This document shows positions 1 through 8,653 of a stretch of 64,000 nt of DNA, in pieces. The number at the start of each line of letters is the position of its first letter. Positions within the stretch are counted from its first letter, which is position 1. The stretch is from Pseudomonas sp. 6D_7.1_Bac1 (GTDB lineage: Bacteria > Pseudomonadota > Gammaproteobacteria > Pseudomonadales > Pseudomonadaceae), in assembly GCF_025465945.1 (NCBI RefSeq), contig NZ_JANLNW010000084.1, positions 62,001-126,000 on the forward strand. The letters are read 5' to 3'. Below the pieces are notes generated by a model. It was not told the origin of the DNA. It ran no database searches and saw only the letters and a program-made list of their open reading frames with translations. The position numbers and the translations under genes were made by a program.

Positions 1-297
1 CCGATGGCGCGTGCGGTACTCGAGGAGCATGGCCACCTGCCTGATGAGCACCAGGCCATTCAACTCACGCCTCAAGCCGTCAGCGAGGCGGACCTGATTC
101 TGGTGATGGAGCAGCGGCATGTCAGCGGCGTGCTCAACATAGCCCCTGAAGCGCGAGGCAAGGTGCTGATGCTGGGCAAATGGCAAGACGACCGCGAAAT
201 CAGCGACCCCTACCGTCAAGGCCAACCTGCTTTTGTGCACGCTTATGCGTTGATCGAAGAAGCCGTACACGCATGGGCACAGCGTCTAGCACGCTGA
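1..297 (+). CDS. Low-molecular-weight protein-tyrosine phosphatase, C-terminal part (Wzb/Etp type)
   Basis: The gene enters from before the window, so the N-terminal catalytic P-loop (CX5R) is not visible; about 98 codons remain and end at TGA 295-297. The remaining part shows the family's C-terminal half: a segment with MEQRH and the ISDPYR motif that holds the general-acid Asp of LMW phosphatases. The kinase gene starts 45 bp downstream. Enzymes of this family dephosphorylate the tyrosine cluster of their cognate BY-kinase and so cycle capsule or EPS export. I infer that role here from the pairing with the kinase; the partial sequence alone would only support 'LMW-PTP family'. Confidence 0.88.
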   Translation, partial: PMARAVLEEHGHLPDEHQAIQLTPQAVSEADLILVMEQRHVSGVLNIAPEARGKVLMLGKWQDDREISDPYRQGQPAFVHAYALIEEAVHAWAQRLAR

Positions 298-342
298 TGG
301 CCACTCCCTATTGAATCGTAATAAAGGCAAAGAATTCGACTT

Positions 343-2571
343 ATGCAGCAAGCGCCAGTAGTCAACATGCGGGAAGACGATAATGACGAGATTGATCTTC
401 TCGGTCTGTTTGGAACACTCATCGACCATAAATGGCTGATTGCCGCGATTACCGGCGCGTTCATGGTGGCCGGGGCCGCGTATGCGGTGCTGGCGACGCC
501 GGTATTCCAGGCGAACGCGTTGCTGCAGGTTGAAGCGAAAAAGAACGATTTGTTGGGCTTCTCGGATATCGGCAGCATGCTCGGCAAGGAGTCTCCTTCG
601 GCCACCGAGATCGAGTTGATCCAGTCCCGCTCGGTGATTGGCAAAACCGTCGACAACTTGAAACTTGATATTGTCATACAGCCGATGCACTTCCCTGTTT
701 TTGGCGAGTTTCTGGCACGTCGATTCAAGAACAACAACCCCGGTGAACTAGCCGATGCCTGGTTGGGGCTGAAGAGCTTCGCCTGGGGAGGGGAGTCGCT
801 GAAAGTATTCAAACTGGATCTTCCCGATTCGCAACTGGGCAAGAAGTTGACGCTGACCGCAGGTGAAGAGGGTCATTACACCCTGGTGGATGAAGATGAC
901 AAACTGTTGGCGGCCAGCCAGGCCGGACAAATGTTCGAGCAAAATGGCGTCAAATTTGAAATCGAGGAAATACACGCCCATCCTGGAACCCGCTTCAGAA
1001 TCATCCGTAATTCCCGACTGACCAGTATCCTCGACTATCAAGAGGCGCTGGAGGTGTCCGAACGCGGAAAAGAGTCGGGCATGATTGGTCTGGCACTGGA
1101 AAGTACCGATCCGGACCAGGCAATCAAAATACTCAACGAAATTGCCGATATCTATGTGCGGAAAAACGTAGAGCGCACGTCGGCAGAGGCGGCGCAGAGT
1201 CTGGCGTTTCTGAAGGAGCAACTTCCGCTGGTCAAAAAGGACCTGGAAAAAGCCGGAAACGCCTTGAACGAATATCAGACTCGCAGCAAATCCGTGGATA
1301 TCACGCTCGAAACCAAGGCCATTCTTGATCAGATTGTTGGCCTGGATACCAGCATCTCCGAGTTGAAGTTGCAGCAAGCCGAGATGGACAGGAAGTTCAC
1401 CCGCCAACATCCCGCTTACCGCGCATTGTTGACCCAGATCGGTGAGTTGAGCAGCAAGCAGAAACGCCTGGCGAGCAAGGTCGAAAGCCTTCCCTCTACC
1501 CAGCAGGAGCTGCTGAGTCTGACCCGGGATGTAGAGGTCGGAACGGCCATTTATACCCAACTGCTGAACAAGTCTCAGGAGCTCGATGTAATGCGGGCGG
1601 GGACGGTCGGTAACGTGCGTCTGATTGACACCGCGGACGTCAATTTCCTCAAGCCGGTCAAACCTAAAAAGGCCTTGATTGTATTGGTCGCCACGCTGCT
1701 TGGCGGATTCCTGGCGGTGGCCCTGGTGCTGGTGCGCAAGGCGCTGAACCGTGGCCTGGAAAGCCCGGAAGCCATCGAGCAACTCGGCTTGCCGGTGTAC
1801 GCGTCGATCCCTTACAGCATCCTGCAGAAGGCCGAAGAAGACAAAGCCTTGCGTGGTCGGGGGCGTTCCGGAGCAGGTTCTTCATTGCTGGCCATCAGTC
1901 ACCCCACCGATCTGGCGGTCGAGGCGCTGCGCAGTCTGCGTACCAGCCTGCACTTTGCCATGCACGAGGCCGACAATAACCGGTTGATGATTTCCGGCCC
2001 CAGCCCTCAAGTGGGTAAAACGTTCGTGTCGGTCAACCTGGCGGTAGTGATCGCGCAAACCGGGCTGCGGGTATTGCTGGTTGATGTCGACATGCGCAAG
2101 GGTTACCTGCACAAGGTGTTAGGCGTTCCTTCGGATAACGGGCTCTCCGATGTCCTGGCTCGGCGCTGCGATATGGCCACTGCGATCCATAAGACTGAAA
2201 TCGAAAACTTTGATTTTGTGAGCCGAGGCCAGATCCCGCCCAATCCTTCCGAGCTGCTGATGCATGCCAATTTCAGCGCGCTATTGGAGCAGGTGAGTGG
2301 GCTTTATGATCTGGTGATTCTCGATACGCCCCCACTACTGGCGGTGACGGATGCAGCGATTGTCGGGCGCCTTTGCGGGACCAATCTGATCGTCGCGCGC
2401 TTTGGTCTGAACCCGGCGAAGGAAATCGAGTTGACGGTCCGCAGATTCTCCCAGAACGGGGTGGCCATTAAAGGTGCGATCTTTAATGGCGTGGAGAAAA
2501 AGGCCTCCACTAAATATGGCTACGCTGATTATGGTTATTACCACTATGCCTATGCCTCCGACAAAAGCTGA
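343..2571 (+). CDS. BY-type tyrosine autokinase / polysaccharide co-polymerase (Wzc/Etk-like)
   Basis: This 742-residue inner-membrane protein has the full Wzc layout. An N-terminal Wzz domain begins with a membrane segment at about residues 32-52. A long periplasmic coiled-coil region follows, with a second membrane segment near 445-465. The cytoplasmic kinase has Walker A around residues 550-565 (GPSPQVGKTF), Walker A' near 577-587 (VLLVDVDMRKG) and Walker B near 656-665 (LVILDTPP). The last 20 residues contain seven tyrosines, the autophosphorylation cluster. Such proteins set chain length and drive export with Wza and the phosphatase encoded just upstream. The start ATG at 343 follows a weak purine-rich stretch, so the exact start is moderately certain. 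Confidence 0.95.
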   Translation: MQQAPVVNMREDDNDEIDLLGLFGTLIDHKWLIAAITGAFMVAGAAYAVLATPVFQANALLQVEAKKNDLLGFSDIGSMLGKESPSATEIELIQSRSVIGKTVDNLKLDIVIQPMHFPVFGEFLARRFKNNNPGELADAWLGLKSFAWGGESLKVFKLDLPDSQLGKKLTLTAGEEGHYTLVDEDDKLLAASQAGQMFEQNGVKFEIEEIHAHPGTRFRIIRNSRLTSILDYQEALEVSERGKESGMIGLALESTDPDQAIKILNEIADIYVRKNVERTSAEAAQSLAFLKEQLPLVKKDLEKAGNALNEYQTRSKSVDITLETKAILDQIVGLDTSISELKLQQAEMDRKFTRQHPAYRALLTQIGELSSKQKRLASKVESLPSTQQELLSLTRDVEVGTAIYTQLLNKSQELDVMRAGTVGNVRLIDTADVNFLKPVKPKKALIVLVATLLGGFLAVALVLVRKALNRGLESPEAIEQLGLPVYASIPYSILQKAEEDKALRGRGRSGAGSSLLAISHPTDLAVEALRSLRTSLHFAMHEADNNRLMISGPSPQVGKTFVSVNLAVVIAQTGLRVLLVDVDMRKGYLHKVLGVPSDNGLSDVLARRCDMATAIHKTEIENFDFVSRGQIPPNPSELLMHANFSALLEQVSGLYDLVILDTPPLLAVTDAAIVGRLCGTNLIVARFGLNPAKEIELTVRRFSQNGVAIKGAIFNGVEKKASTKYGYADYGYYHYAYASDKS

Positions 2572-2740
2572 TGAGCAGCGAACAGGCCGTGTCATAAGTT
2601 CAGGTTTCAACAGCGCTGCTGTCGCCCTTGATGTTTGAATTTCTATCGTATTGCCGCGCGGATCAATAGGCCTGCGGGCATGATCAAACCAACCTTTCAT
2701 AGAAACACCACGTCCTGAGGAATATGACGAAAAATCCTGG

Positions 2741-2752
2741 GGCGGTAGCGTG
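2741..2752 (+). promoter_or_regulatory. ops element (RfaH recruitment site)
   Basis: GGCGGTAGCGTG matches the classical ops core found in JUMPstart leaders of capsule and LPS operons. It lies in the 201-bp gap between the kinase and the flippase, 21 bp before the flippase start. RfaH is known to load at ops on paused polymerase and to suppress termination through long polysaccharide operons. Here the site is placed to act on wzx and the genes after it, not on the phosphatase-kinase pair. Transcription from an upstream promoter through this point is inferred. Confidence 0.8.
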
Positions 2753-2772
2753 ATTGCGAATGACACAGGTCA

Positions 2773-4062
2773 ATGAATAAAACTACAGCGTTCAAGGCTA
2801 TATCGCTTCTCTGGATAGGGTCCCTGGCGGGAGCCGGGTTTGCCTTTCTGACTCAGGTGTTGCTGGCCAGGAAGTTGGGCAGTAATGACTTCGGTGCTTT
2901 TTCGTCAGCACTCACGACCATCACTCTACTGGCGCCTCTGGCGGGCTTCGGGATATCCCAATATTGGCTCAAGGCTTTCGGTCAGGAGGGCTGGGCGGGG
3001 GAACGCTGGTTGAAACCTTCGTTCCAGTTCATCGCCTTGAGTACCTTGTTTCTTATGGGCGCCATCGTGACGTGGGCGCTGTATTCCAGCCATGACCGGT
3101 TAACGCAAAACCTGCTGTTGATTCTCTCCCTGTACATACTGGGGCAGCTGTCAGTAGAGCTGGTGAGCAGCAAACTCCAACTTGAAGAAAAGTATTTTCA
3201 CTTGGCGCTCTGGCAGTTTTTGCCGCACTTCCTTCGCTGCTCGATGGTCTTCATCACGGTGGTCGTGAGCTCCATGGCATTAGCGGCGGAGTACTACGCG
3301 GTCTTCTATTCCGTCATTGCAGTGGTGTTTTTTTTACTGGCTGTCCCCCAGTTGCTGCACATGGTGAATGGGAAACTAACCCTGAAAGGCCACGAACGGG
3401 CCAGGGAGTTCTCGGCCCTGTCGCTGAAGCCGAGCATGTTAAGTGTTGCCGGCGCCAGTTGGCCATTTGGCGTCGCGGCGTTCTCGCACCTGATTTATTT
3501 TCAAAGCAACATCATTTTGCTGAAGCACCTCTCAAGTAATAGCGCGGCAGGCATATACAGCGTGGCTTTTACCATCATGACCGCGGTGTATTTGTTGCCG
3601 AGTGTGATTTATCAGAGGTTTCTGCTGCCCAAGATGCACCGCTGGGCTAACCATGATCCAGACATGTTTTATCAGATATACCGAAAGGGTAACTGGCTGA
3701 TGTTACTACTCGGCACTCTGGCCATGCTGGCTATTCTGCTCTGTGCGGACTGGGCAGTGCCTCTGCTGTTTGGTGAGGCCTATCGAGAGGCGTCGTCGGT
3801 ATTGAAGATTCTTTCCCTGTCGGCACCGGTTATTTTTCTGGCTTTCAGTGCGGGTGCCACGTTGGTGACCCAGGAACACATGAAGGTGAAAGTTAAATAC
3901 ATGGCGCTGGTGGCGATCATCAATGTGCTCCTTAACGTGACATTAATTCCCCTGTTTGATCTGCGTGGCGCCGCGGTGGCGACCGTTGTCAGCAATCTAT
4001 TGCTGTTGTCGTTGTATTTTTATGGTGCACAACGGTTGGTTTTCAAGAACAAGTTTCGATAG
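2773..4062 (+). CDS. wzx: Wzx-type polysaccharide repeat-unit flippase
   Basis: This 429-residue protein is almost entirely hydrophobic, with about twelve predicted membrane helices and few charged loops. It opens with a helix holding LLWIGSLAGAGFAFLTQVLL followed by LARKLGSNDFGAFS, typical of MATE-like O-antigen/EPS flippases of the MOP superfamily. It would move undecaprenyl-PP-linked repeat units across the inner membrane. It is the first gene after the ops element and is followed by the polymerase and glycosyltransferases, as expected for a Wzx/Wzy-dependent pathway. No substrate can be deduced from the sequence. Confidence 0.88.
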   Translation: MNKTTAFKAISLLWIGSLAGAGFAFLTQVLLARKLGSNDFGAFSSALTTITLLAPLAGFGISQYWLKAFGQEGWAGERWLKPSFQFIALSTLFLMGAIVTWALYSSHDRLTQNLLLILSLYILGQLSVELVSSKLQLEEKYFHLALWQFLPHFLRCSMVFITVVVSSMALAAEYYAVFYSVIAVVFFLLAVPQLLHMVNGKLTLKGHERAREFSALSLKPSMLSVAGASWPFGVAAFSHLIYFQSNIILLKHLSSNSAAGIYSVAFTIMTAVYLLPSVIYQRFLLPKMHRWANHDPDMFYQIYRKGNWLMLLLGTLAMLAILLCADWAVPLLFGEAYREASSVLKILSLSAPVIFLAFSAGATLVTQEHMKVKVKYMALVAIINVLLNVTLIPLFDLRGAAVATVVSNLLLLSLYFYGAQRLVFKNKFR

Positions 4063-4122
4063 CAGGTACAACTTCCATGCCTAAATTATTGATCACTTCC
4101 GACCCTCGGGAGATGAACGCTC

Positions 4123-5106
4123 ATGATTGATACCGTAAAAATTTATGCCCGGACAGTACTGGCGGGGTTCGGCTTTTTATATGACCTGAGTCGCTATGCC
4201 CGGTATTCGGGATGGCAATCTTCACTCCGTTCGGTCGAAGCCAGAAACTATTACATGGTCAAGGTGTATCACACCCTTGAAAAGAGCCTGAGTTTTACCA
4301 ACAGGAAGCCGGGGTCTGGATGGGCAGGCGCCAATGCGCTGATCAAGGCACTGGAGCGTTCGTTCATGCTCAACGGCACGGGCTATCATGACCTGGTGGC
4401 AATCACGGTATTAAAGAAGTTCGCTGAAGCCGAGAAGGCCCACCAACCGGAAAAAACCGCCGAGCTTATAAAACGTCTGGTTAAAGTCGAGAGCCTCAGC
4501 AAGCAAACCATCCCGTTTTATGACAACAGTGGGGCGATCAATCACGCCAGAACGGAGTTCAATAAAGGTCGATTGATGACCCCGGAGAACTTCTTCCTGT
4601 CCAGGTACTCGCTTCGAGAGTTCTCTGACGCGGAAATCAGTGCAGAAGAATTAAGCAGAGCGCTGGAGATGGCCATGAAGTCACCGTCTGCCTGTAACAG
4701 GCAATCGTGGCATGTCTATCATCTGGAGGGCGAATTGGCGCAGCAAGCCCTTGCGTTTCAAGATGGCAATCGCGGGTTCGGGCACAAAATAAAAGACTTG
4801 CTGATTATCACCACAGACTTGCGTGCTTTCGTTTCCCCTCGAGAGCGTTATCAACACTGGATCGATGGCGGGATGTTTTCCATGTCGTTGATCCTGGCGT
4901 TGCATTCAATCGGTATTGCTTCGTGCTGTTTGAACTGGAGTCAGTCGGGGAGGGCGGATATCAACTTTCGCAAGGTGATCAAGATCAGTCCGCAGCATAC
5001 GGTGATGATGATGCTGGCGATAGGTTACCCAAATGAGCAGAACACGGTGTGTGCCTCTGCGCGTCGCCCCCTCGAAGAAGTGTATACCAAGCTGTCCAGC
5101 CAGTAA
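4123..5106 (+). CDS. Nitroreductase-family protein in the EPS operon
   Basis: The 327-residue product has about 150 residues of unassigned N-terminal sequence, rich in Lys and Glu. A nitroreductase-like FMN fold follows: the motif SRYSLREFSDAEIS opens the domain near residue 160 and SPSACNRQSWHVY matches the FMN-phosphate region. The segment around GIASCCLNWSQS is the part that usually closes the flavin site. The gene lies 33 bp before a polysaccharide pyruvyl transferase gene, and nitroreductase-like proteins often accompany that enzyme in surface-glycan loci. Its substrate is unknown; modification of a sugar precursor is only a guess. GGGAG precedes the ATG by about 11 bp. Confidence 0.75.
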   Translation: MIDTVKIYARTVLAGFGFLYDLSRYARYSGWQSSLRSVEARNYYMVKVYHTLEKSLSFTNRKPGSGWAGANALIKALERSFMLNGTGYHDLVAITVLKKFAEAEKAHQPEKTAELIKRLVKVESLSKQTIPFYDNSGAINHARTEFNKGRLMTPENFFLSRYSLREFSDAEISAEELSRALEMAMKSPSACNRQSWHVYHLEGELAQQALAFQDGNRGFGHKIKDLLIITTDLRAFVSPRERYQHWIDGGMFSMSLILALHSIGIASCCLNWSQSGRADINFRKVIKISPQHTVMMMLAIGYPNEQNTVCASARRPLEEVYTKLSSQ

Positions 5107-5139
5107 GTACTCACCCTTGGTCGCAAAGGACTCAGCCCC

Positions 5140-6273
5140 TTGAAAATTGCATTGATCACGATACATCACGCCAATAGTTATGGTGGGACTCTACAAGCGC
5201 TCGCCAGCCAGAACGTGCTGTCGAAGTATGGCGACGTCAAGATTATTGATTACAAAAGCAAAGAGCTGGAAAACACCTTGAAGCTGATTCGAGTGGACAG
5301 CAACCCGCGCAGCATTTTTAGAGCCGGTAAGGATGTTTTTCGAATCCTCCCCCGCAGGCGATTGATAGCAAAGTTCAAGGAATTCATGCGGGTCAACTAT
5401 AACCTGACCCCCGAGTGCCCGGATTTACAAGCGCTGCAAACCTTATCGAGTCACTTTGATTGTGTGGTCTGTGGCAGCGATCAGATATGGAATCCGAATA
5501 TCACCGGGTATCTGGACCTGAACTATATGCTGGCGTTTTCCCGGGCGAAAAAGAAGATTTCGTTTTCCTCAAGCGCGGGCTCGTACCGCTATTCGGAAGA
5601 GGAGGTGGTCAAGGTCAGAAAGGCACTGTCGACATTTGACAGTATTTCCGTCCGGGAAGAGGACACCGCACGATATCTGCGCAGCCTGCTCGGTAATCAA
5701 AAGGTTGATCACACCCTGGACCCTACGTTGATGCTGAACAAGCAAGAGTGGATGCAGAGCCTGCAGCTCGCCGGCAGAGCGCCGGGAACTAACGAGAAAT
5801 ACATTCTTGTGTACACCCTGAAGAAGAACACGCTGGTCAGGGAAACGATCAACAGGATAAGGACTGTATTGGGGCTGCGAGTCGTGGCAATCGATCAGGA
5901 CCCTTTCCTTGGCTACAAGAGCGACAGGCACATCATGGATGCCAGCCCTGGCGATTATATTTCGCTGTTCGCCAATGCCGCCTTTGTCATCACCAATTCG
6001 TTCCATGGCACCGCATTCGCCTTGAACTTCGGGATTCCCTTCGTCACGGCCCTGCCCGAGAGTGGACTGAATAGAATCAAAGGCCTCTTGGATAAAGTGG
6101 GTTTGGCCGATCGTCTGGTGAGCAGCGTGAGTGATGTCGACGCGGTAGTCGGAAAATCAATCGACTTTAAAAGCAGTCATGAAAAGCTGGAAGCACTCAG
6201 GTTGGTGACCTGGAATTATCTCGATGGGGCCCTTTCAACCAACATGGCGAAAAAGCCAATTAAAGTTTCATGA
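5140..6273 (+). CDS. Polysaccharide pyruvyl transferase family protein
   Basis: This 377-residue protein is of CsaB/WcaK type. It begins KIALITIHHANSYGG, which matches the N-terminal Rossmann strand and the conserved N-G-G region of the family. VVCGSDQIWNP around residues 110-120 and the C-terminal ITNSFHGTAFALNF motif are the donor and acceptor site signatures. Such enzymes add a pyruvate ketal from phosphoenolpyruvate to a sugar and so give the polymer negative charge. The start is TTG at 5140, preceded by AAAGGA at 5125-5130. The gene ends by overlapping the next start within ATGA. The acceptor sugar is unknown. Confidence 0.88.
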   Translation: MKIALITIHHANSYGGTLQALASQNVLSKYGDVKIIDYKSKELENTLKLIRVDSNPRSIFRAGKDVFRILPRRRLIAKFKEFMRVNYNLTPECPDLQALQTLSSHFDCVVCGSDQIWNPNITGYLDLNYMLAFSRAKKKISFSSSAGSYRYSEEEVVKVRKALSTFDSISVREEDTARYLRSLLGNQKVDHTLDPTLMLNKQEWMQSLQLAGRAPGTNEKYILVYTLKKNTLVRETINRIRTVLGLRVVAIDQDPFLGYKSDRHIMDASPGDYISLFANAAFVITNSFHGTAFALNFGIPFVTALPESGLNRIKGLLDKVGLADRLVSSVSDVDAVVGKSIDFKSSHEKLEALRLVTWNYLDGALSTNMAKKPIKVS

Positions 6274-7556
6274 TGATCCACGGTTCCGCGAGCTTGAAGT
6301 CCTCGAGTATCAATCCGCGTTATGTGCTTGCTGTCATCATTGGCATAACGGTGGTTTTCAACAATATTGAATGGTCGCTGGGTGGTAACAACCTGACCCT
6401 GGAAAGGTTGCTGGCCGCGCCTATTTTTTTTATTGCTGTATTGCTGTTGGTCAGTTCGAACATTCCACTGCGACTGCCCAGGACGGGGATCATCCTGACC
6501 GTATGGGTGGTGCTGGCTTTTTACGCATCAGCTTCCGGCCCGGTGGAGGCCTGGTCGCTGAAAATGTACGCAGGCTTACTCCTGGCGGCTTCATTTTATT
6601 ATGTGGTGATCTGGTTAAAGGCCAATCCCTTTACGATTTTCAAATCCAGGACCTATCTGCTTTTGGCATGGTTTTCGGGCCCATTTTTATCGTTGATTTA
6701 TGTGCTTTCACTGTTGAAGTTTCCTCTTCCTGATCTGGCCGTTCACTGGCTGCAAGAGGGGAGTGGGGGCACGCGCATCCGTGGCGGAATTTATGAGGCC
6801 AATCTATTCGGGGTGTTTGTATCGCTGATGATACTGACGGTGCTGGCGTTGGGTTATTACCGAAAGTTATGGTGGTGGATCCTTGTGATCGGTTTGCACA
6901 CCTCGTTGCTCTTTTCGTTTTCAAGAGCGCCTTGGGTTTCCTACATTATTTCCGTCTGGCTTTATCACGGGTTGAGTTATCCGAGAGCGTACAAGAACAG
7001 GGACTTGGTGAAGTACCTGTTGGGAGCAACGCTGTTGGTGGCGGTGATGTCGCTCCTGTCCTATTTCATTGCCTCTTCTTTTGGCGATTATGAGCTGATC
7101 AGCAGAACCCACTCGGTCAAGACGCGTTTTATCATGTGGGCATTGGCGGCAAATTCCATTCTGGAAAACCCCCTGTTCGGAAACGGTATCTACAGCTTCA
7201 GCGAAATATATTCTTTTGCACCGGAGTTGGTCGGTTCGGAGAATCATCGCAGTGCATGGATATCCAATTTGCCCCTGGCAATACTGAACGACACTGGCAT
7301 CGTCGGCTTCATCGTCTTCTTCTCATTCATCATTCTGGTGATCAAGCGCAGCTTGAAGGCAGTCAGGAGGATGGCGATTGATCAAGGTGTCGACCGCTAT
7401 CAAGTCAGAGTGGGGGCCGCGCTGGTCGCGTTTTTTCTGGCCATGGCCTTTTCAAGTCAGACCATTCCCGCGCATTCGATCGCCATTTTTTGGGTGTGTA
7501 TGGCCCTTACCGAGCGGTTCTCAACACTCAGTCGCTCCCTCATCAAAAGAGCATAA
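6270..7556 (+). CDS. Wzy-like O-antigen/EPS polymerase (O-antigen ligase family)
   Basis: This 428-residue integral membrane protein has about ten to twelve hydrophobic segments. It carries the large periplasmic loop expected of Wzy/WaaL proteins, around residues 240-330, with the HS-RFIMWALAANSILENPL-FGNGI pattern typical of the Wzy_C region. It sits between the pyruvyl transferase and a glycosyltransferase and overlaps the former by 4 bp, so it is in the same operon. In a Wzx/Wzy pathway it would polymerise repeat units on the periplasmic face. Sequence alone does not separate a ligase from a polymerase; the EPS context favours polymerase. Confidence 0.85.
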   Translation: MMIHGSASLKSSSINPRYVLAVIIGITVVFNNIEWSLGGNNLTLERLLAAPIFFIAVLLLVSSNIPLRLPRTGIILTVWVVLAFYASASGPVEAWSLKMYAGLLLAASFYYVVIWLKANPFTIFKSRTYLLLAWFSGPFLSLIYVLSLLKFPLPDLAVHWLQEGSGGTRIRGGIYEANLFGVFVSLMILTVLALGYYRKLWWWILVIGLHTSLLFSFSRAPWVSYIISVWLYHGLSYPRAYKNRDLVKYLLGATLLVAVMSLLSYFIASSFGDYELISRTHSVKTRFIMWALAANSILENPLFGNGIYSFSEIYSFAPELVGSENHRSAWISNLPLAILNDTGIVGFIVFFSFIILVIKRSLKAVRRMAIDQGVDRYQVRVGAALVAFFLAMAFSSQTIPAHSIAIFWVCMALTERFSTLSRSLIKRA

Positions 7557-7558
7557 AC

Positions 7559-8653
7559 ATGCACGCGAAGAAGTTGGTTTTCATCCATCTGTTCAACGAC
7601 AGAAGTGGAAGTCCCAAGGTATTGTCTCAAGTGATCAAGGCGGCGGCGAATAACAATATAGCCACCGAGGTGATCACCAGTGCCCATGGTGACGGTTTTT
7701 TGTCAGGCGTGGCGGATGTGCAGAGCAGGCTTTTTTATAAAAGGTCTGAGAATAAGTTGCTGACCCTTGGCTACTACCTGATCTCTCAGGGGCTGTTGTT
7801 TATTCAGTGCTTGAAATACAAGAGGCAGAACGTGGTGTTTTATGTCAATACCATGATGCCCTTTGGTGCTGCCCTGGCGGGGAAACTGCTGAAGATACCG
7901 GTTTATTATCATGTGCATGAAACTTCAATAAAACCCAACCTTCTGAAGAGGTTTCTCCGGTTGATTATTGAAAAAACCAGCACAAAGGTTGTATTTGTCT
8001 CGAACTATCTGATGCAGGTGGAGCGCTTTGCCAAGCTTCCTCAGGTGGTTATTCATAATGCCCTGGATACAGCGGCTGGGCACACGTATCGCGTCAAGGA
8101 AGAGGCAGGTTTTACCTCGTTGATGATCTGTTCCTTGAAAGCCTACAAGGGCGTCATGGAGTTCCTGGCGCTTGCTCGGCGCAGCCAGGATGACAAGCAC
8201 TTGAATTTTACCCTGGTGCTCAATGCGAGCCGAAGTGAAGTGGATAGTTATTTTTCCAGTATCGACATTCCAAGCAATGTGGCGATTTACCCTCGTCAAA
8301 CAGATATGTCGGGTTTTTACTTACGATCCGACGTGCTGTTAAACCTTTCCCGACCGGATGGCTGGATTGAAACCTTCGGTTTGACCATCCTCGAAGGGAT
8401 GTCCCACGGCTTGCCTGTGATCGTCCCGCCTGTGGGCGGTCCCGCTGAGTTGGTGCGCAGTGATGTCGAAGGCTATTTAATCTCTTCATACGATATCGAG
8501 GAGCTTTACAGCACGATATGCAGGATTTCGTTGGACCCTGAGAAATACAAGACGCTATCTGATAATGCGTTGTCCCGTACCCGGGACTTTAACCTGGAAG
8601 TATTCGAACGCAAGTTCTCAACACTCTTCAACGAGATGCAGCATGACACCTAA
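7559..8653 (+). CDS. Family 4 (GT-B) glycosyltransferase
   Basis: The ATG at 7559 follows the previous stop codon by 2 bp and gives 364 residues. An in-frame extension up to 7490 would lie inside the polymerase gene and is not needed. The C-terminal half shows the GT4 donor-site motif with the two Glu residues in ETFGLTILEGMSHG, then LPVIVPPVGGPAELV. The N-terminal half has a phosphate-loop-like stretch with SGSPKVLSQV. It should transfer a nucleotide-activated sugar to the lipid-linked repeat unit in the cytoplasm. Linkage and donor cannot be read from the sequence. Confidence 0.88.
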   Translation: MHAKKLVFIHLFNDRSGSPKVLSQVIKAAANNNIATEVITSAHGDGFLSGVADVQSRLFYKRSENKLLTLGYYLISQGLLFIQCLKYKRQNVVFYVNTMMPFGAALAGKLLKIPVYYHVHETSIKPNLLKRFLRLIIEKTSTKVVFVSNYLMQVERFAKLPQVVIHNALDTAAGHTYRVKEEAGFTSLMICSLKAYKGVMEFLALARRSQDDKHLNFTLVLNASRSEVDSYFSSIDIPSNVAIYPRQTDMSGFYLRSDVLLNLSRPDGWIETFGLTILEGMSHGLPVIVPPVGGPAELVRSDVEGYLISSYDIEELYSTICRISLDPEKYKTLSDNALSRTRDFNLEVFERKFSTLFNEMQHDT

